Source of the DNA: Deinandra increscens subsp. villosa
Lineage: Eukaryota; Streptophyta; Magnoliopsida; Asterales; Asteraceae
Direction of reading: 5' to 3'
NCBI GenBank assembly: GCA_039602395.1
Contig: JBCNJP010000014.1
Span: forward strand, 186,001-250,000
Length of the DNA stretch: 64,000 nucleotides
Positions 20,891 to 33,300 of the stretch are shown piece by piece; the first letter of the stretch is position 1; the number at the start of each line of letters is the position of its first letter. The position numbers were made by a program, and so were the translations under genes. The notes below the pieces were generated by a model. That model was not told the DNA's origin, ran no database searches, and worked only from the letters and a program-made list of their open reading frames with translations.

Positions 20891-22555
20891 AGTTTTATGA
20901 GCTTCGTCAAGGACTAGGCTCCTGAGTTCTCCGTAGACGGGTAACCACAGACGATTAACGAAGTACCGTAATCCATCAGGCTTAGTTTCGAGGTGTTGCT
21001 CCATGCCACGGAGGCTTTCGTCTTGAATGTTTTCATCCTTCAAGGCTTTAGCTTGCGCTGCCAAAACCTGAGTGACGAGACCGGTTTGAATGGTCATGGC
21101 AAGAGATTTGACACGAAGGGGTTTGACACGTTCATTCCTGCTCAAGGCATCTGCAACAACGTTTGCCTTTCTAGGATGGTACATGATTTTACAGTCATAG
21201 TCGCTGAGCAGTTCAATCCATCGGCGTTGTCTCATGTTCAACTCCTTCTGGTTTAAGAAGTGTTGAAGACTCTTGTGGTCTGTATAAACCTTGCATTCAG
21301 TAACGTAGAGGTAGTGTCTCCAAATCTTAAGAGCGAAGACGACGGCTCCAAGTTCCAAATCGTGAGTAGTGTAGTTCTTCTCGTGAACTTTCAGCTGTCG
21401 CGAAGCATAAGCAATGACATTGTCTCGTTGCATTAACACACAGCCTAAACCTTGGTGTGAGGCATCGCAATAAACACGTAAATCTTCACATCCTTCTGGT
21501 AAGGACAGTATGGGTGCGTTACACAGCTTTTGCTTCAGAGTCTAAAAAGCTTGTTCGGCTTTTTGTTCCCAAACGAATTTCTTGTCTTTTTGGGTCAAAG
21601 TGGTCAATGGATGGGCTATACTGGAGAAGTTTTTGATAAATCTTCGGTAATAACCGGCGAGTCCAAGAAATTGTCATATCTCGGAAGGGTTGGTAGGCGG
21701 ACTCCAATCCTTGATAGCTTCAATTTTTTTGGGATCCACGTGGATTACAGCTGCGTTGATTACGTGGCATAAGAATCGTACTTCTCGTAACCAGAATTCG
21801 CACTTTGAAAACTTGGCGTACAACTTCTCGCTCTTCAATAGTTCCAGAATAAGCTTCAGGTGCTTTTCATGTTCGTCCTTGCTACGCGAATAGATCAAGA
21901 TGTCGTCAATGAATATGATTACATATTTATCGAGGTAAGGTTTACAGATGCGTTCCATGAAGATGGCAGGCGCGTTGGTTAGTCCGAAGGGCATAACGAG
22001 GAACTCATAGTGTCCATAGCGCATACGAAAGGCAGTTTTCGCAATGTCTTCTTCACGAATTCTTAGTTGATGATATCCTGAACGAAGATCGATTTTTGAG
22101 TAATAACTTGAACCTTGCAATTGGTCGAACAGGTCGTCGATTCGAGGGAGCGGATATCGGTTCTTCACGATAAGCTTGTTCAACTCACGGTAGTCGATAC
22201 ACATCCGGAAAGATCCATTCTTTTTCTTGACGAAAAGAACAGGAGCGTCCCAAGGAGAGAAACTTGGTCTGATGAAGCCTTTGTCAAGTAGTTCTTGCAA
22301 CTGATTTGACAATTCTTTCATTTCAGACGGGGCTAAACAATAAGGGGCTTTTGCTACCAGTGTAGCTCCGGGTACCAGATCAATATGGAATTCCACTTTC
22401 CGGGCGGGAGGTAAGCCTGGAAGATCATCGGGAAAGACTTCACGATAGTCCCATGCGATGGGAACGTCTGCTAGTTTCTTTTCCTCGAATTGAATAACTG
22501 TTATGTGAGCTAAATGGGCAAGGTAGCCCTTGCGCATAAATTTCTGGGCTTTCAT
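20891..22555 (-). pseudogene. Element A: reverse transcriptase and RNase H
   Basis: RT covers about 22555-21674: [40 protein letters not shown] and catalytic FIDDILIYS are intact; a few residues usual before RICKPYL (near 21960) are missing. RNase H follows to about 21100, with [16 protein letters not shown], the Glu in [22 protein letters not shown] and VVADALSR. A stop after NPSEI near 21674 and a second near 21540 separate the pieces. Ty3 order (RT-RNase H-integrase) is clear. Confidence 0.9.
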
Positions 22556-22624
22556 GCATGAGATGATATCTAGCTGGGTTCCACTACGGTCTCCTTGAAT
22601 TGTCAGAACTTCAGGGATGGGTAT

Positions 22625-23197
22625 CTAGACTCTTTTCTCATGGAAAATGATTTCTGCACGATTTTTGGTCAACCAATCCATTCCAACGACTACGTCGAAG
22701 CTTCCCAATTGTACCGGCAATAGATCGATCGAGAAAGGATGACCGGATAAGTTCAATGAGCAGTTTGGAAAGGATTCTTCCATTTCGATTTGCTTACCAT
22801 CGGCTAGTTGAACTATATACTTAGTGTCTAAACTAGTTGGCGTGACGTTAAGATAGTTTCTAAACTCACTAGACACAAAGCTTTTGTCGGCACCAGTGTC
22901 AAATAGAACGGAAGCAAATTGATTATAGAGTAAGAACGTACCCGTTACGGTGTGGGAATCCTGACGGGCTTCAGCAGCATTGAGCACGAAGGCTCGTCCT
23001 CTGGTAAGTTCTCGTTTGAGCTTTTGGCATTCATTTCTAAAGTGGCCAGTGCTGCCACACTCGAAGCAGGTTCCAACAGGGTGCATTTTGTTTAAACGGT
23101 TTCGGCAATCCCGATGAATGTGACATTTTGCTTTGCAGCCTTTGCAGGACACATTAATGCAATCCAGGGTATGATGCAGGTTACATTTTCCACACAA
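22625..23197 (-). pseudogene. Element A: zinc knuckle and aspartic protease
   Basis: Two cysteine clusters open the frame, a CX2CX2HX4C-like one (CGKCNLHHTLDC) and the canonical knuckle CFECGSTGHFRNEC. The retropepsin active site FDTGADKSFVS follows, then a flap-like region and VVVGMDWLTKNRAEI. The frame is open to a stop at 22625 between protease and RT. Confidence 0.9.
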
Positions 23198-23206
23198 AGA
23201 TTGATT

Positions 23207-24206
23207 TCATGTGTATCCGGGTTTTCTTGCATAAGGTGCGGGAGTTGTTACAACATAAGCCTTCACGGCTTCAGATGTTTTCTTGGTGAAGTCAGACGAT
23301 TTCTTCCCCTTTCCATCATGGCTGCGTTTGCGTTTGCGGTCAGATTTCAGCTGGCTAGAGGGAACAGACGATACAGGTACAACTTTGGATTCAACAACCT
23401 TACGAGAGAAAGACAAGCCTTGGCGGTTTGCCTGATAGGTCAGATTGTGGGCCAGACGGATAGCAGCTTGGAGTGTTGCGGGGTTAGAAGCCATAACACT
23501 TCCCTGAATGGCGGGAGCAAGACCCCAGATGTATCTCTCGATTTCCTTGTGCAAAGGGGTAACCATTGTAGGGCAGATGTGTGCCAATTCGTGGAATCGG
23601 CGGGTGTAAGCAGCTATGTCTGATCCATTCATGGTCAAGTTCCAGAATTCGACTTCCAATCGTTGCAGTTCCTCACGAGGACAATACTCATCACGCATGA
23701 GTAGTGTCAGTTCGTCCCAAGCCATGGCGTAGGCCAGGTCGTGTCCGAAGGCTTCAGCATGAGAGTTCCACCAAGTCAGAACTCCTTCACCAAAAACGCT
23801 AGTGGCGTACTTGACCTTGTAACCATCGGGACAGTTACACATACGGAACACTGATTCCATCTTCTCAAACCAACGGATGATTCCAACGGCTCCTTCGGTA
23901 CCCTTGAAGTGTAAGGGCTTGCAATTCATGAAATCCTTGTAAGAGCATTCACGGACACTTGTAAGTTACTTAAAACCTTGAATACAACTCGTACAATTGT
24001 AGTCATAAATCTTCCGGTCGTAGAAGAAAAGTCTTAGTCTTTCCACCATGGGATCCTGATCTCCTTCCGTTTGAGGCTGAGGCTCGATCTGCTTCGGCAG
24101 CTGCAAGTGCATCAACTATACGCTGGTTAATCAGGGCTTCGATAGCCACGGCGTCCAGGGTTGGGGGTTAAGTAGGGTCACTATCACGATTTGCGCGTCT
24201 TGACAT
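23207..24206 (-). pseudogene. Element A: gag, including the lost intron-like interval
   Basis: The Ty3 capsid region (MNCKPLHFKGTEGAVGIIRW, YCPREELQRLEVEFW, AYTRRFHELAHICP) runs from 23929 to 23207. Upstream on the minus strand, the N-terminus starts MSRRANRDSDPT at 24206 and is closed by TAA at the next codon, where copy B has a Glu codon. An 85-bp interval between the two parts matches the one at 29206-29290 in copy B, but here both splice-like borders are changed (GT to GA at the donor, CAG to CAA at the acceptor). Confidence 0.85.
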
Positions 24207-24516
24207 TCTACCTTAAATTGCATAAGATAAAATAAAGTAAGATATTACACATAGTATAGTGAATGCAATCAAAATATGACATGCCAAAATCCATAACAAT
24301 CACCACAATATAACATAACATAGCAACACATTACATTACAAAGTACAATAGAGTTGATAATAAAGGTACATGCTACAAGGTAATCAATTCTTGTCCACAA
24401 TTGTTCAGACGAACAAAAACATATGTCCGGTGATAAAACAGATTCACCAATAATACAAGTTTTGAATACATCATAATACCATACAAGAGTAACAGTCACT
24501 CCATGAAATAACAAAT
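24207..24516 (-). other. Element A: spacer between leader ORF and gag
   Basis: AT-rich 310-bp spacer, also present in copy B (28733-29042). An open frame across it (24269-24514) is T-rich and not protein-like. Confidence 0.5.
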
Positions 24517-25494
24517 CTAATGAAACGGTGCTTGATCAATGATGTCGAGGATGTCACGGATCTGGATATCACTGATAGCAACAGGCGGATAATGCTGGTG
24601 AACTTCTCCGCTGAAGGGGTAGTAGCTGCGAGAGCACGGATGGCCTGGTTGGCCTCAACGACGACTCCATAGGCGTCAGACAAGTGAACATGCAGGGTAT
24701 CGAGTGCCTGGTCCTGAGGGTCAAACGGGCCTCCAGGACAGCAAGGCGGGTGTCAATGGCAGTGATAGTGGCTGGTGGGGCAAGGCTACGGATGGTGGCG
24801 TGAAGCTGACGGATCTCATCGTCACGACGGGCGATGCAAGCAAAGCGGGAAGAAACAAGAGACTCAACAGGTATGCCAAAAAGGACAAGGGGTGTATCGG
24901 ATGCAACAGAGCTAGCTGGGGTATGGGGTGTCGGTGGCATATCCTGGTCCTCGGTAGCAGTAGATGACTCTCCGAACTCAAAGGTGTTGTCGGCAAACTT
25001 CACCCTCTTCATGGGTGGCATCATCTCTGGGTCGGTGGGTAGCTCGTTGGGCTCTGGGGAGAGGGACCGTTTGCGGGTCGGATCGGACTCGGCAACTGGG
25101 TCGGGAACACGCTACCGGCTACGCATGATGGATTTCCTAGGGGTATACATGCGAATGGGTTCGCTACGTGAGGAGCGGTAAAGTCGAAACGAGGGTTCAC
25201 GGTCGAGCGAGACGGGGCTGGGTCCGGACAAGGTAACCACTATAGTGTCTCCGTCATGAGGGGGATCGGCCTCGAAAATGTCGACGGTGAACGGCGCATC
25301 ATCCTCCAGATCCTCGTCGATGCGGAGTCTTCCTCAGGCTCTGAGTCGGCATCGTAGGGATCCTCAAGTACACTAGTAGGCGAGCGGGGAGATGACGGGG
25401 CCATGGTCGTGACTGGCGACACCGGCTGCTCTAAATCAACATAGGTCTCTGTCTTTGAATCGGACGATAAGTCGATAGGTCCATGAGAAGCCAT
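24517..25494 (-). pseudogene. Element A: leader ORF upstream of gag
   Basis: A Pro/Ser/Asp-rich product starts MASHGPIDLSSDS at 25494. It must change frame twice to stay protein-like: near 25320 (to DDAPFTVDIFEADPPHDG) and near 24720 (to DAYGVVVEANQAIRALAATT), ending at about 24517. It contains the basic YTPRKSIMRSR and the helical FACIARRDDEIRQLHAT. Plant Tekay elements often carry such an N-terminal extension; its job is unknown. Both frame changes are shared with copy B. Confidence 0.6.
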
Positions 25495-25650
25495 GCTATG
25501 ACAAAGTTTCCAAGTAAAGTTGATAATATATATATGTTACGTATAGTAATGGAATAGTTAGAATGAGCAAGTAGTGATGCATGCAAGTACGTCTAACAGA
25601 GCTTAGGCTATAGTCTAGACTCTATGTATGCAATCTAGTTCTATAACCTT

Positions 25651-25663
25651 GGCTCTGATACCA
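25651..25663 (-). other. Element A primer-binding site (tRNA-Met)
   Basis: On the minus strand TGGTATCAGAGCC lies three bases inside the 5' LTR. It fixes the LTR boundary at 25667 and the element's orientation. Confidence 0.9.
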
Positions 25664-25666
25664 CTT

Positions 25667-27603
25667 TGTCACACTCTGTAAGATTTGTGTCGGGATGCGA
25701 AAAAGGTTATCATAGTCAAGGTTACGGACGTACTCTAGATGGTTCAACAATAAGAGCCGTTTGGAAATCGTTAAATCGTTGGAGTTAATAGGAGTTTTTC
25801 CAATATCATTACGCAGCGGATTAATTGTACTGAGAAAAGTAAATAGTTTAAGTTTACAACACATAAGTTTTCAAAAGATTTTTAGGACATGACACTGTTG
25901 GGTGTTATGTCAGGAAAATCTCCAAAGGCTAAACAATACTCCATAAAGCAAATGAAAAGTCCTAAAATGCAATGACAGGAAACAAGCAGGTCCGATGCAT
26001 GCACAGAAAATAAGATCAAGTACCTGAGAATTCATACGAGAAAACGCTCAACAAATAATTGTTGGTGAGTTTCACAGGTTTAAAGTGCTAGCAGTTAAAT
26101 GTTGAATGAAAATAGTAATTGAAAACAGTTCATGTTAATAATATGACAATATCGGATAAGACTAGTTGAAAATGTTACCATGTACCCTGAATACCGAAAC
26201 TGACTGTTTACCCACTCTTGGTATCTTTTGTCCGGTTGATACCGCATAGATATGACATAACAATTTGTACCCTTTGACTATAAAGACGGAGTCACGATTG
26301 GAGCTACCAATCAGAGCAGGGCGTTAACCCAATAGATCTATTCAAACGTTACCGTTTGCAAATGATAATTAATCGGATTCAGTTAATAGTGGGGTTTGGG
26401 TTATATCATGAATGAACATGAGATAACAAGTTTAGACAATGGAAAAGCACATGTAACAGATATGATAACAAGGTCTAATTGTCTAACATGGAAAAAATGT
26501 ATGTATGAATTCTTCCCAAAAGATAAAAATAGTTAAAGGAAAAAGGGGCCATGAAAAAACTCACTTGATTCAGAAACAGGAAATCGATAGCATGATCAAC
26601 GAAAGTGTAGTCCTAAATAATTATAAGACATACAATAAGTAATTGGGTTGATAATTAATGTCACTCCAATTAGGTAGGTCAAGTCTTGACGTCATGGTAG
26701 CCTTAGAGTTAAATAATTTGGCAAGTCAATGTGAAAGTGTCCGGTTATATGTTTATTTGGAAATAATGTAAAATATATATTTAAAACTAAAATAAAATAT
26801 ACAAAAATTACCAAATAATATTTAAAGATGGTAAATATTTATAGAGTTAAATATTAAGTCAAAATGAGGGTTTTCATATGAGAAATTGATTATTTTGACT
26901 AATTAGTTAAAAACCGGGCGATTTCGCGGTCACCGATGATTACACGACATTTATCCGTATAAGTTAGAAATTAATCAAGGATAATAAAATATGATTATAT
27001 TCTGTCCAAAATAGGTAGATAATTATTTCAAGTGTCGGTTTTCATTAGTTTGCCGGTTTTGTGGATTTTGTGTCGGTTTTTCCGTTTTGGTCCCGTTTAA
27101 TGACACCGTTAGGTTCCTAAATTCACCATATGTATTTAGTCCCGGTTTATGTCCAAATTAGAGTACTTTGTTAAGGGATCTTTTGGTCATGTTTTAAAAT
27201 CATCTTAACCATCAAAACCTACTGTTTAAAAGCCTAAACTTTCTGGTCAAAACGGATCCTTAGCTAAAAGTGTCTTCTAGGGTTTTTAAAGTGTACTTTT
27301 GGGTAGTAAAAGTTCCCTATGGTGATCAGTTTAAGCACAAGTAATCTTTCTAAAGTCCAAGATAACATATTTTGACTCATTAGGAGTCCAAAATCGTGTC
27401 ATAGGTATCAAGAGGTCCAAAATTACAAGATCAACATACAACACACAGTATATACAAAGTTGGTGACTAAAAACGCAACCTAAACAAATAAATGTGTAAA
27501 AGTCCTACAAATCAAGGTTTGTACACAATATTCTAAGGAAATGTCTATAATGAGTTTGTAGTTGTAAGATTCATGGTGAAACATAAAGATAATCACAAAC
27601 TAG
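25667..27603 (-). mobile_element. 5' LTR of element A, truncated at the junction with B
   Basis: On the plus strand it begins TGTCACACTCTGTAAG next to the PBS and follows the 3' LTR until CACAAACTAG at about 27603, where it passes directly into the leader of an inverted element. About 1.1 kb of the LTR (its 5' part) is missing. It contains two segments of about 300 bp that the 3' LTR lacks. Confidence 0.8.
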
Positions 27604-27753
27604 AACTAGATTGCATACATAGAGTCTAGACTATAGCCTAAGCTCTGTTAGTCGTACTTGCATGCATCACTACTTGATCATTCTAACTATTCCATTACTA
27701 TACGTAATATATATATATATATTATCGACATTACTTGAAAAATTTGTCACATC

Positions 27754-28732
27754 ATGGCTTCTCATGGACCTATCGACTTATCGTTCGATTCAAAGACAGA
27801 GACCAACGTTCATCTGGAGTAGCCGGTGTCGCCAGTCACGACCATGGCCCCGTCATCTCCCCGCTCGCCTGCCAGTGTACTTGAGGATCCCTACGATGCA
27901 GACTCAGAGCCTGAGGAAGAATCCGCATCAACGAGGATCTGGAGGACGATGCGCCATTCACCGTTAACATTGCCGAGGTCGATCTCGCTCAAGACAGAGA
28001 CACTTAAGTGGTTACCTTGTCCGCATCCAGCCCCGTCTCGCCCGACTGTGAACCCTCGTTTCGACCTTACCGCTCCTCACGTAACGGACCTCTTCGCATG
28101 TATACCCCTAGGAAATCCATCATGCGTAGCCGGCAGCGTGTTCCCGGCCCAGTTGCCGAGTCCGAGCCGACCTGCAAACGGTTCCTCTCCCCAGAGCCCG
28201 ACGAGCTACCCACCGACCCAGAGATGATGCTACCCAAGAAGAGGGTGAAGTTTGTCGATATCACCTTTGAGTTCGGAGAGTCATCTATCGCTACCGAGGA
28301 CCAGGATGTGCCACCGACACCCCATACCCTAGCTAGCTCTGTTTCATCCGATGCAACCCCTGTCCTTTCTGGCATACCTATTGTGTCTCTTGTTTCTTCC
28401 CTCTTTGCTTGCATCGCCCGCCGTGACGATGAGATCCGTCAGCTTCACGCCACCATCCGTAGCATTGCCCCACCAGCCACTATCACTGCCATTGACACCC
28501 GCCTTGCAGTCCTGGAGGCCCGTGTGACCCTCAGGACCAGGCACTCGATACCCTGCATGTTCACTTTTCTGACGCCTATAGAGTCGTCGTTGAGGCCAAC
28601 CAGGCCATCCGAGCTCTCGCAACTACTACCCCTTCAGCGGAGGACTTCGCCAGCATTATCCGCCTGTTGCTATCAGTGATTATCCAGATCCATGACATCC
28701 TCGACATCATTGATCAAGCACCGTTTCATTAG
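27754..28732 (+). pseudogene. Element B: leader ORF
   Basis: Starts MASHGPIDLSFDSKTET; TAG replaces a Gln codon of copy A at about 27820. The same two frame changes as in copy A are needed (near 27940 and 28530) to reach the end IIDQAPFH at 28732. The basic YTPRKSIMRSRQRVPGP segment is kept. Confidence 0.6.
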
Positions 28733-29042
28733 ATTTGTTATTTCATGGAGTGATTGTTACTCTTGTATGGTATTATGATGTATTCAAAACTTGTATTATT
28801 GGTGAATCTGTTTTATCACCAGACAAATGTTTTTGTTGGTCTGAACAACCGTGGACAAGAATTGATTACCTTGTAGCATGTACCTTTATTATCAACTCTA
28901 TTGTACTTTGTAATGTAATGTGTTGCTATGTTATGTTATATTGTGGTGATTGTTATGGATTTTGGCATGTCATGTTTTGATTGCATTCACTATACTATGT
29001 GTAATGTCTTACTTTATTTTATCTTATGCAATTTAAAGTAAA

Positions 29043-30337
29043 ATGTCAAGACGCGCAAATCGTGATAGTGACCCTACTGAACCCCCAACCCTGGACGTCG
29101 CGGCTATCGAAACCCTGATTAACCAGCGTATAGCTGATGCACTTGCAGCTGCCGAAGCAGATCGAGCCTCAACCTCAAACGGAAGGAGATCAGGATCCCA
29201 TGGTGGTAAGACTAAGACTTTTTTTCTACGACCGGAAGATTTATGACTACAATTGTACGAGTTGTATTCAAGGTTTTAAGTAACTTACAGGTGTTCGTGA
29301 ATGCTCTTACAAGGATTTCATGAATTGCAAGCCCTTACATTTCAATGGTACCGAAGGAGCCGTTGGAATCATCCGTTGGTTTGATAAGATGGAATATGTG
29401 TTCCGTATGTGTAACTGTCCCGATGGTTACAAGGTCAAGTACGCCACTAGCGTTTTTGGTGAAGGAGTTCTGACTTGGTGGAACTCTCATGCTGAAGCCC
29501 TCGGACAAAACCTGGCCTACGCCATGGCTTGGGACGAACTGAAACTACTCATGCGTGATGAGTACTGTCCTCGTGAGGAACTGCAACGATTGGAAGTCGA
29601 ATTCTGGAACTTGACCATGAATGGATCAGACATAGCTGCTTACACCCGCCGATTCCACGAATTGGCACACATTTGCCCTACAATGGTGACCCCTTTGCAC
29701 AAGAAAATCGAGAGATATATCTGGGGTCTTGCTCCCACCATTCAGGGAAATGTTATGGCTTCTAACCCCGCAACACTCCAAGCTACTATCCGTCTGGCCC
29801 ACAATATGACCTATCAGGAAAACTGCCAAGGCTTGTCTTTCTCTCGTAAGGTTGCTGAATCCAAAGCTGTACATGTATCGTCTGTTCCCTCTAGCCAGCT
29901 AAAATCTGACCGCAAGCGCAAACGCGGCCATGATGGAAAGAGGAAGAAATCGTCTGACTTCACCGAGAAAACACCTGAAGCCGTGAAGGCTTATGTTGTA
30001 ACAACTCCCGCACCTGATGCAACAAAACCTGGATACACAGGAAACCAGCCCCTGTGTGGAAAATGTAACCTGCACCATACCCTGGATTGCAGCAATGTCT
30101 ACTGCAAAGCAAAATGTCACATTCACCGGGATTGCCCAAACCGTTCAAACAAAACGCACCCCGTTGGAACCTGCTTCGAGTGTGGCAGCACTGGCCACTT
30201 CAGAAATGAATGCACAAAGCTCAAACGAGAACCTGCCAGAGGACGAGCCTTCGTGCTCAATGCTGCTAAAACCCGTCAGGATCCCCACACTGTAACGGGT
30301 ACGTTCTTACTCAATAATCAATTTGCTTCTGTTCTAT
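29043..30337 (+). pseudogene. Element B: gag with intact N-terminus and frame-restoring GT-AG interval
   Basis: The N-terminal exon-like part (29043-29205) encodes MSRRANRDSDPTEPPTLDVA and ends in GGATCCCATGGTG. Removing 29206-29290 joins it in frame (codon G|GT, Gly) to VRECSYKDFMNCKPLHF and the capsid open to 30351. Zinc-knuckle residues CFECGSTGHFRNEC are at about 30172-30213. The frame runs into unrelated sequence after 30337. This is the best preserved gag of the Tekay family here. Confidence 0.8.
29206..29290 (+). other. Intron-like 85-bp interval inside gag
   Basis: Donor G|GTAAGACT and acceptor AACTTACAG|GT match plant splice consensus. The interval is AT-rich and contains stops, and its removal restores the frame exactly. 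85 bp is near the short end for plant introns but within range. Copy A keeps the interval with both borders mutated. Confidence 0.55.
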
Positions 30338-33300
30338 GCAAAAGATCCTAAGAGACACACAGGTCCAGGCAGAAGCTAGCATGAAAGTTCAAGCACCTGA
30401 GAATTCATATAGGAAAACGGGTCAACATAAAGTTGGTGAGGTGCACAGTTTTAAAGTTTGCATGCAGTAAAAGATTTAGTAAAAGCTAGTGTGAGAACAG
30501 TTTATGCTACTCGTTGACAATATCAGTTAAGATTTGTTGAAATGTTACCATGTACCCTGAATACTGAAACTGACTGACTACCCACTCTTGGCATCTTTTG
30601 TCCAGTTGATACCGCAAAAACAAGACATAATAGTTTGTACCCTTTGACTAATAAAACAGAGCCAGGATTGGAGCGACCAATTCAAGGTAGGGGCGTTAAA
30701 CCAATAGATCTATTCAAATGTTACTGTTTCACATGATAATTAATCGGATTCAGTTAATAGTGGGATTTGGTTATAGCATGAATAAACATGAGATAACAAG
30801 TGTGGACAATTGAAAAACAGATGTAACAGATAGGATAACAATGTCTAATTGTCTAGCATAGTAAATGTAATATGAATTCTCCCCCAAGTAATTGACAACA
30901 GTTTAAGAGAAAAGTGGTCGTAAAGACTCACCTGAGTGAAGTGATACATATAATACAACGCGAACAAGTAAGTAGTCCTGTACAATGTTATAAGACATCT
31001 TAGGATATTGAAATTGTGTTGAAATCTAAGTCACTCCAATTTGGTTGGTCAAGCCTTGGTGATATGGTAACCCATTAATGCGATTGGTAATTGTTAACTT
31101 AAAGAAATATTTATTGAAAATAAATATTTATTTTGTGATTAATGATCCGGAATTCTAACGATTTGAAATATGAATCTATTTCCATGATAATTCTTAGTTT
31201 AGAAATGAATTCTTATTTCAAATAATTATCATGATAGTTTAGTAGACCTTTAAAGAACAGACGACAGTTTCAGCAGTTAAAGTCCAAAATATGCATTTTG
31301 CCGGTTTTAGTTGTATTTCGCGGTATTATCAAATACTATTAAAAAAACATGATAATACAAATAAATATACATTTATTTTCATCATTATTACTCAGAAAAA
31401 AAAAAGTTCATGCGTTTAGATTTCTAAGGTGACGGTTTTGCCGGTACGCATCCAGTTTTACCGGTTTCGATCCTGTGACTCGTTTTATGACTTTGTAAGT
31501 TCTCAAAATACTTTGTAAATTTATCCTAAGTTATTTTAGGCCTCTAAAAATGGTTCCAAATCAGTTGTGGCCACATTTGACATATGTTTATAAAAATGGG
31601 GTTTCCGGGTCCGTAAAGTACCCGTTTTTAAGCCGGTTTTTCTCTAATTTAAGCTATTTTAAAGGGGAAACTTTTACCAAGGTTTATAAGACTAAAATAT
31701 GCTCAATATTTACTGTTAAGGAGTCCAAACTTTCTGTCCAAATTTCGTGATCAACGTTTTAGTCAAATCTAGTGTTTTTAACTTGATATTTTGATGATTT
31801 AGGCCCTTGAACATGTCCTAAGCAAAGTGTTTCGACCAAATGCTTCCCCAAGGGGTCAAAATGAGCCAAAATTCGGATTAGGTAGTTAACCCACAAAACT
31901 ATGGAACTTTTGTACACATACTAGCAAAATAATCAAAAGTTATGCTTAGATCTAAACAATGTAGCATATGCGGAGTTCAGAATGTGCAAAATCACTAGAG
32001 AAAATACTAACCATGATAGACCTAGCAAAAATATGAACAAACATTTAAGTTAATTGAAATGTAGATGGGGTTTTCATAAAAATACAAAAGTTCATATCAC
32101 CATTTTTACACCAAGACTTGTCATAGGAGTGTTAGGATGCTAAGAATGACAAGATATAAGCATCTAAACTAGTATTCTTGAAAGGAAAGTTAGAGAAAGT
32201 GCACCAACTTGAGATGAAAACCGAAATGAGGCAAGTAGGTGACAAGAGTTGCTTCCCTTTTGCTCCTATGGGCTTGGATCTTCAAGAATGAGGTGCCTTG
32301 ATGAAGAAAAACGATGAGAGAGAGTAGAGAGAGAGAGGAGACATGTGGTGTGCTAGGGTTTTAGTAGAAATGAGAGGAAGTGTGTTAAGTGTGAATATAT
32401 ATGAAGATTAGGAGTGGTTTGGGGTTTGAAAGACTTGGGTCCACGGGTTGGGTTCACGTCCGTAATTCAAGAAAATAGAAAGTGTGTTTGGGTCTTGAGG
32501 TTTAATAAAAAGGGAATTAAGGTAAGAACAATAAATAAATGTTGGGAGCTCACGTGAGTTGGTTGAAGGAATAACACAACAAATAAGGGTCAGGTTCACG
32601 TGGGTGGGGCTTGGAATTTCGATAGCATAGAAACGTGGCGAGGGCGGAGGTTTTGCTGATCATGGCCAAGGTATTAAAATGGGTGGGGAATGCATTAGAA
32701 AATTTAAGAAGGTGATTTAAGTGGTTGGTGGAATCCCACGTTGGAGCATGCAAATAAAATCAAGGGTTTGATTTTATTTATTTACTTGTTTATTTTTTAT
32801 AAATCATTTGTGGTAAAGTTAATTGTTCACGTGGCCTTCTAAGTAATATATAAGTAATGTATATATTTGATAATTTAATTTCTATGGTAAAAACACAATA
32901 AGTTGGCACCAATGTGGATATATATATCCGGATGTGAACAAGAAGAGAGGGAAAAGGAAGGTTGCTCCACCTTATATTTGAATTGAATTTTCCTTGTCTA
33001 GTACTTTGGGAGCATAATATCCATTGGATATTAATCTATACTAAACAAAGGGAATCAAATTGTACTTGTCTTTCAACTCCAGGGATAAAAGAAAGAGTGT
33101 ATAGGTGAACTTAGTTAGGAGGCCAACTAAATAGTTCAAGGGGGTGGTGAAATATTCGGTTATGGCACCGATTAAGAGGGAGACACGGTTGGGTGTGGTG
33201 CAAACCGATAGGGGAGACGGGCTCGATGTTGCAAGGGTCGCCATGCAAGGTGACAGAGATCACGGCTCAGTGAACTGGGTCGGGTCTGAGTGTCGAACGG

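Larger units (their letters stand above)
27604..30337 (+). mobile_element. Element B: 5' internal half of a second Tekay-type element, inverted
   Basis: It starts just past where the PBS would be (AACTAGATTGCATACATAGAG) and runs through the leader ORF, spacer and gag to the protease region, stopping at 30337 just before the protease active site. It is an inverted counterpart of 25640-22900 in element A. The gag proteins differ at roughly 10% of residues. It has no LTR of its own here. Confidence 0.8.
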
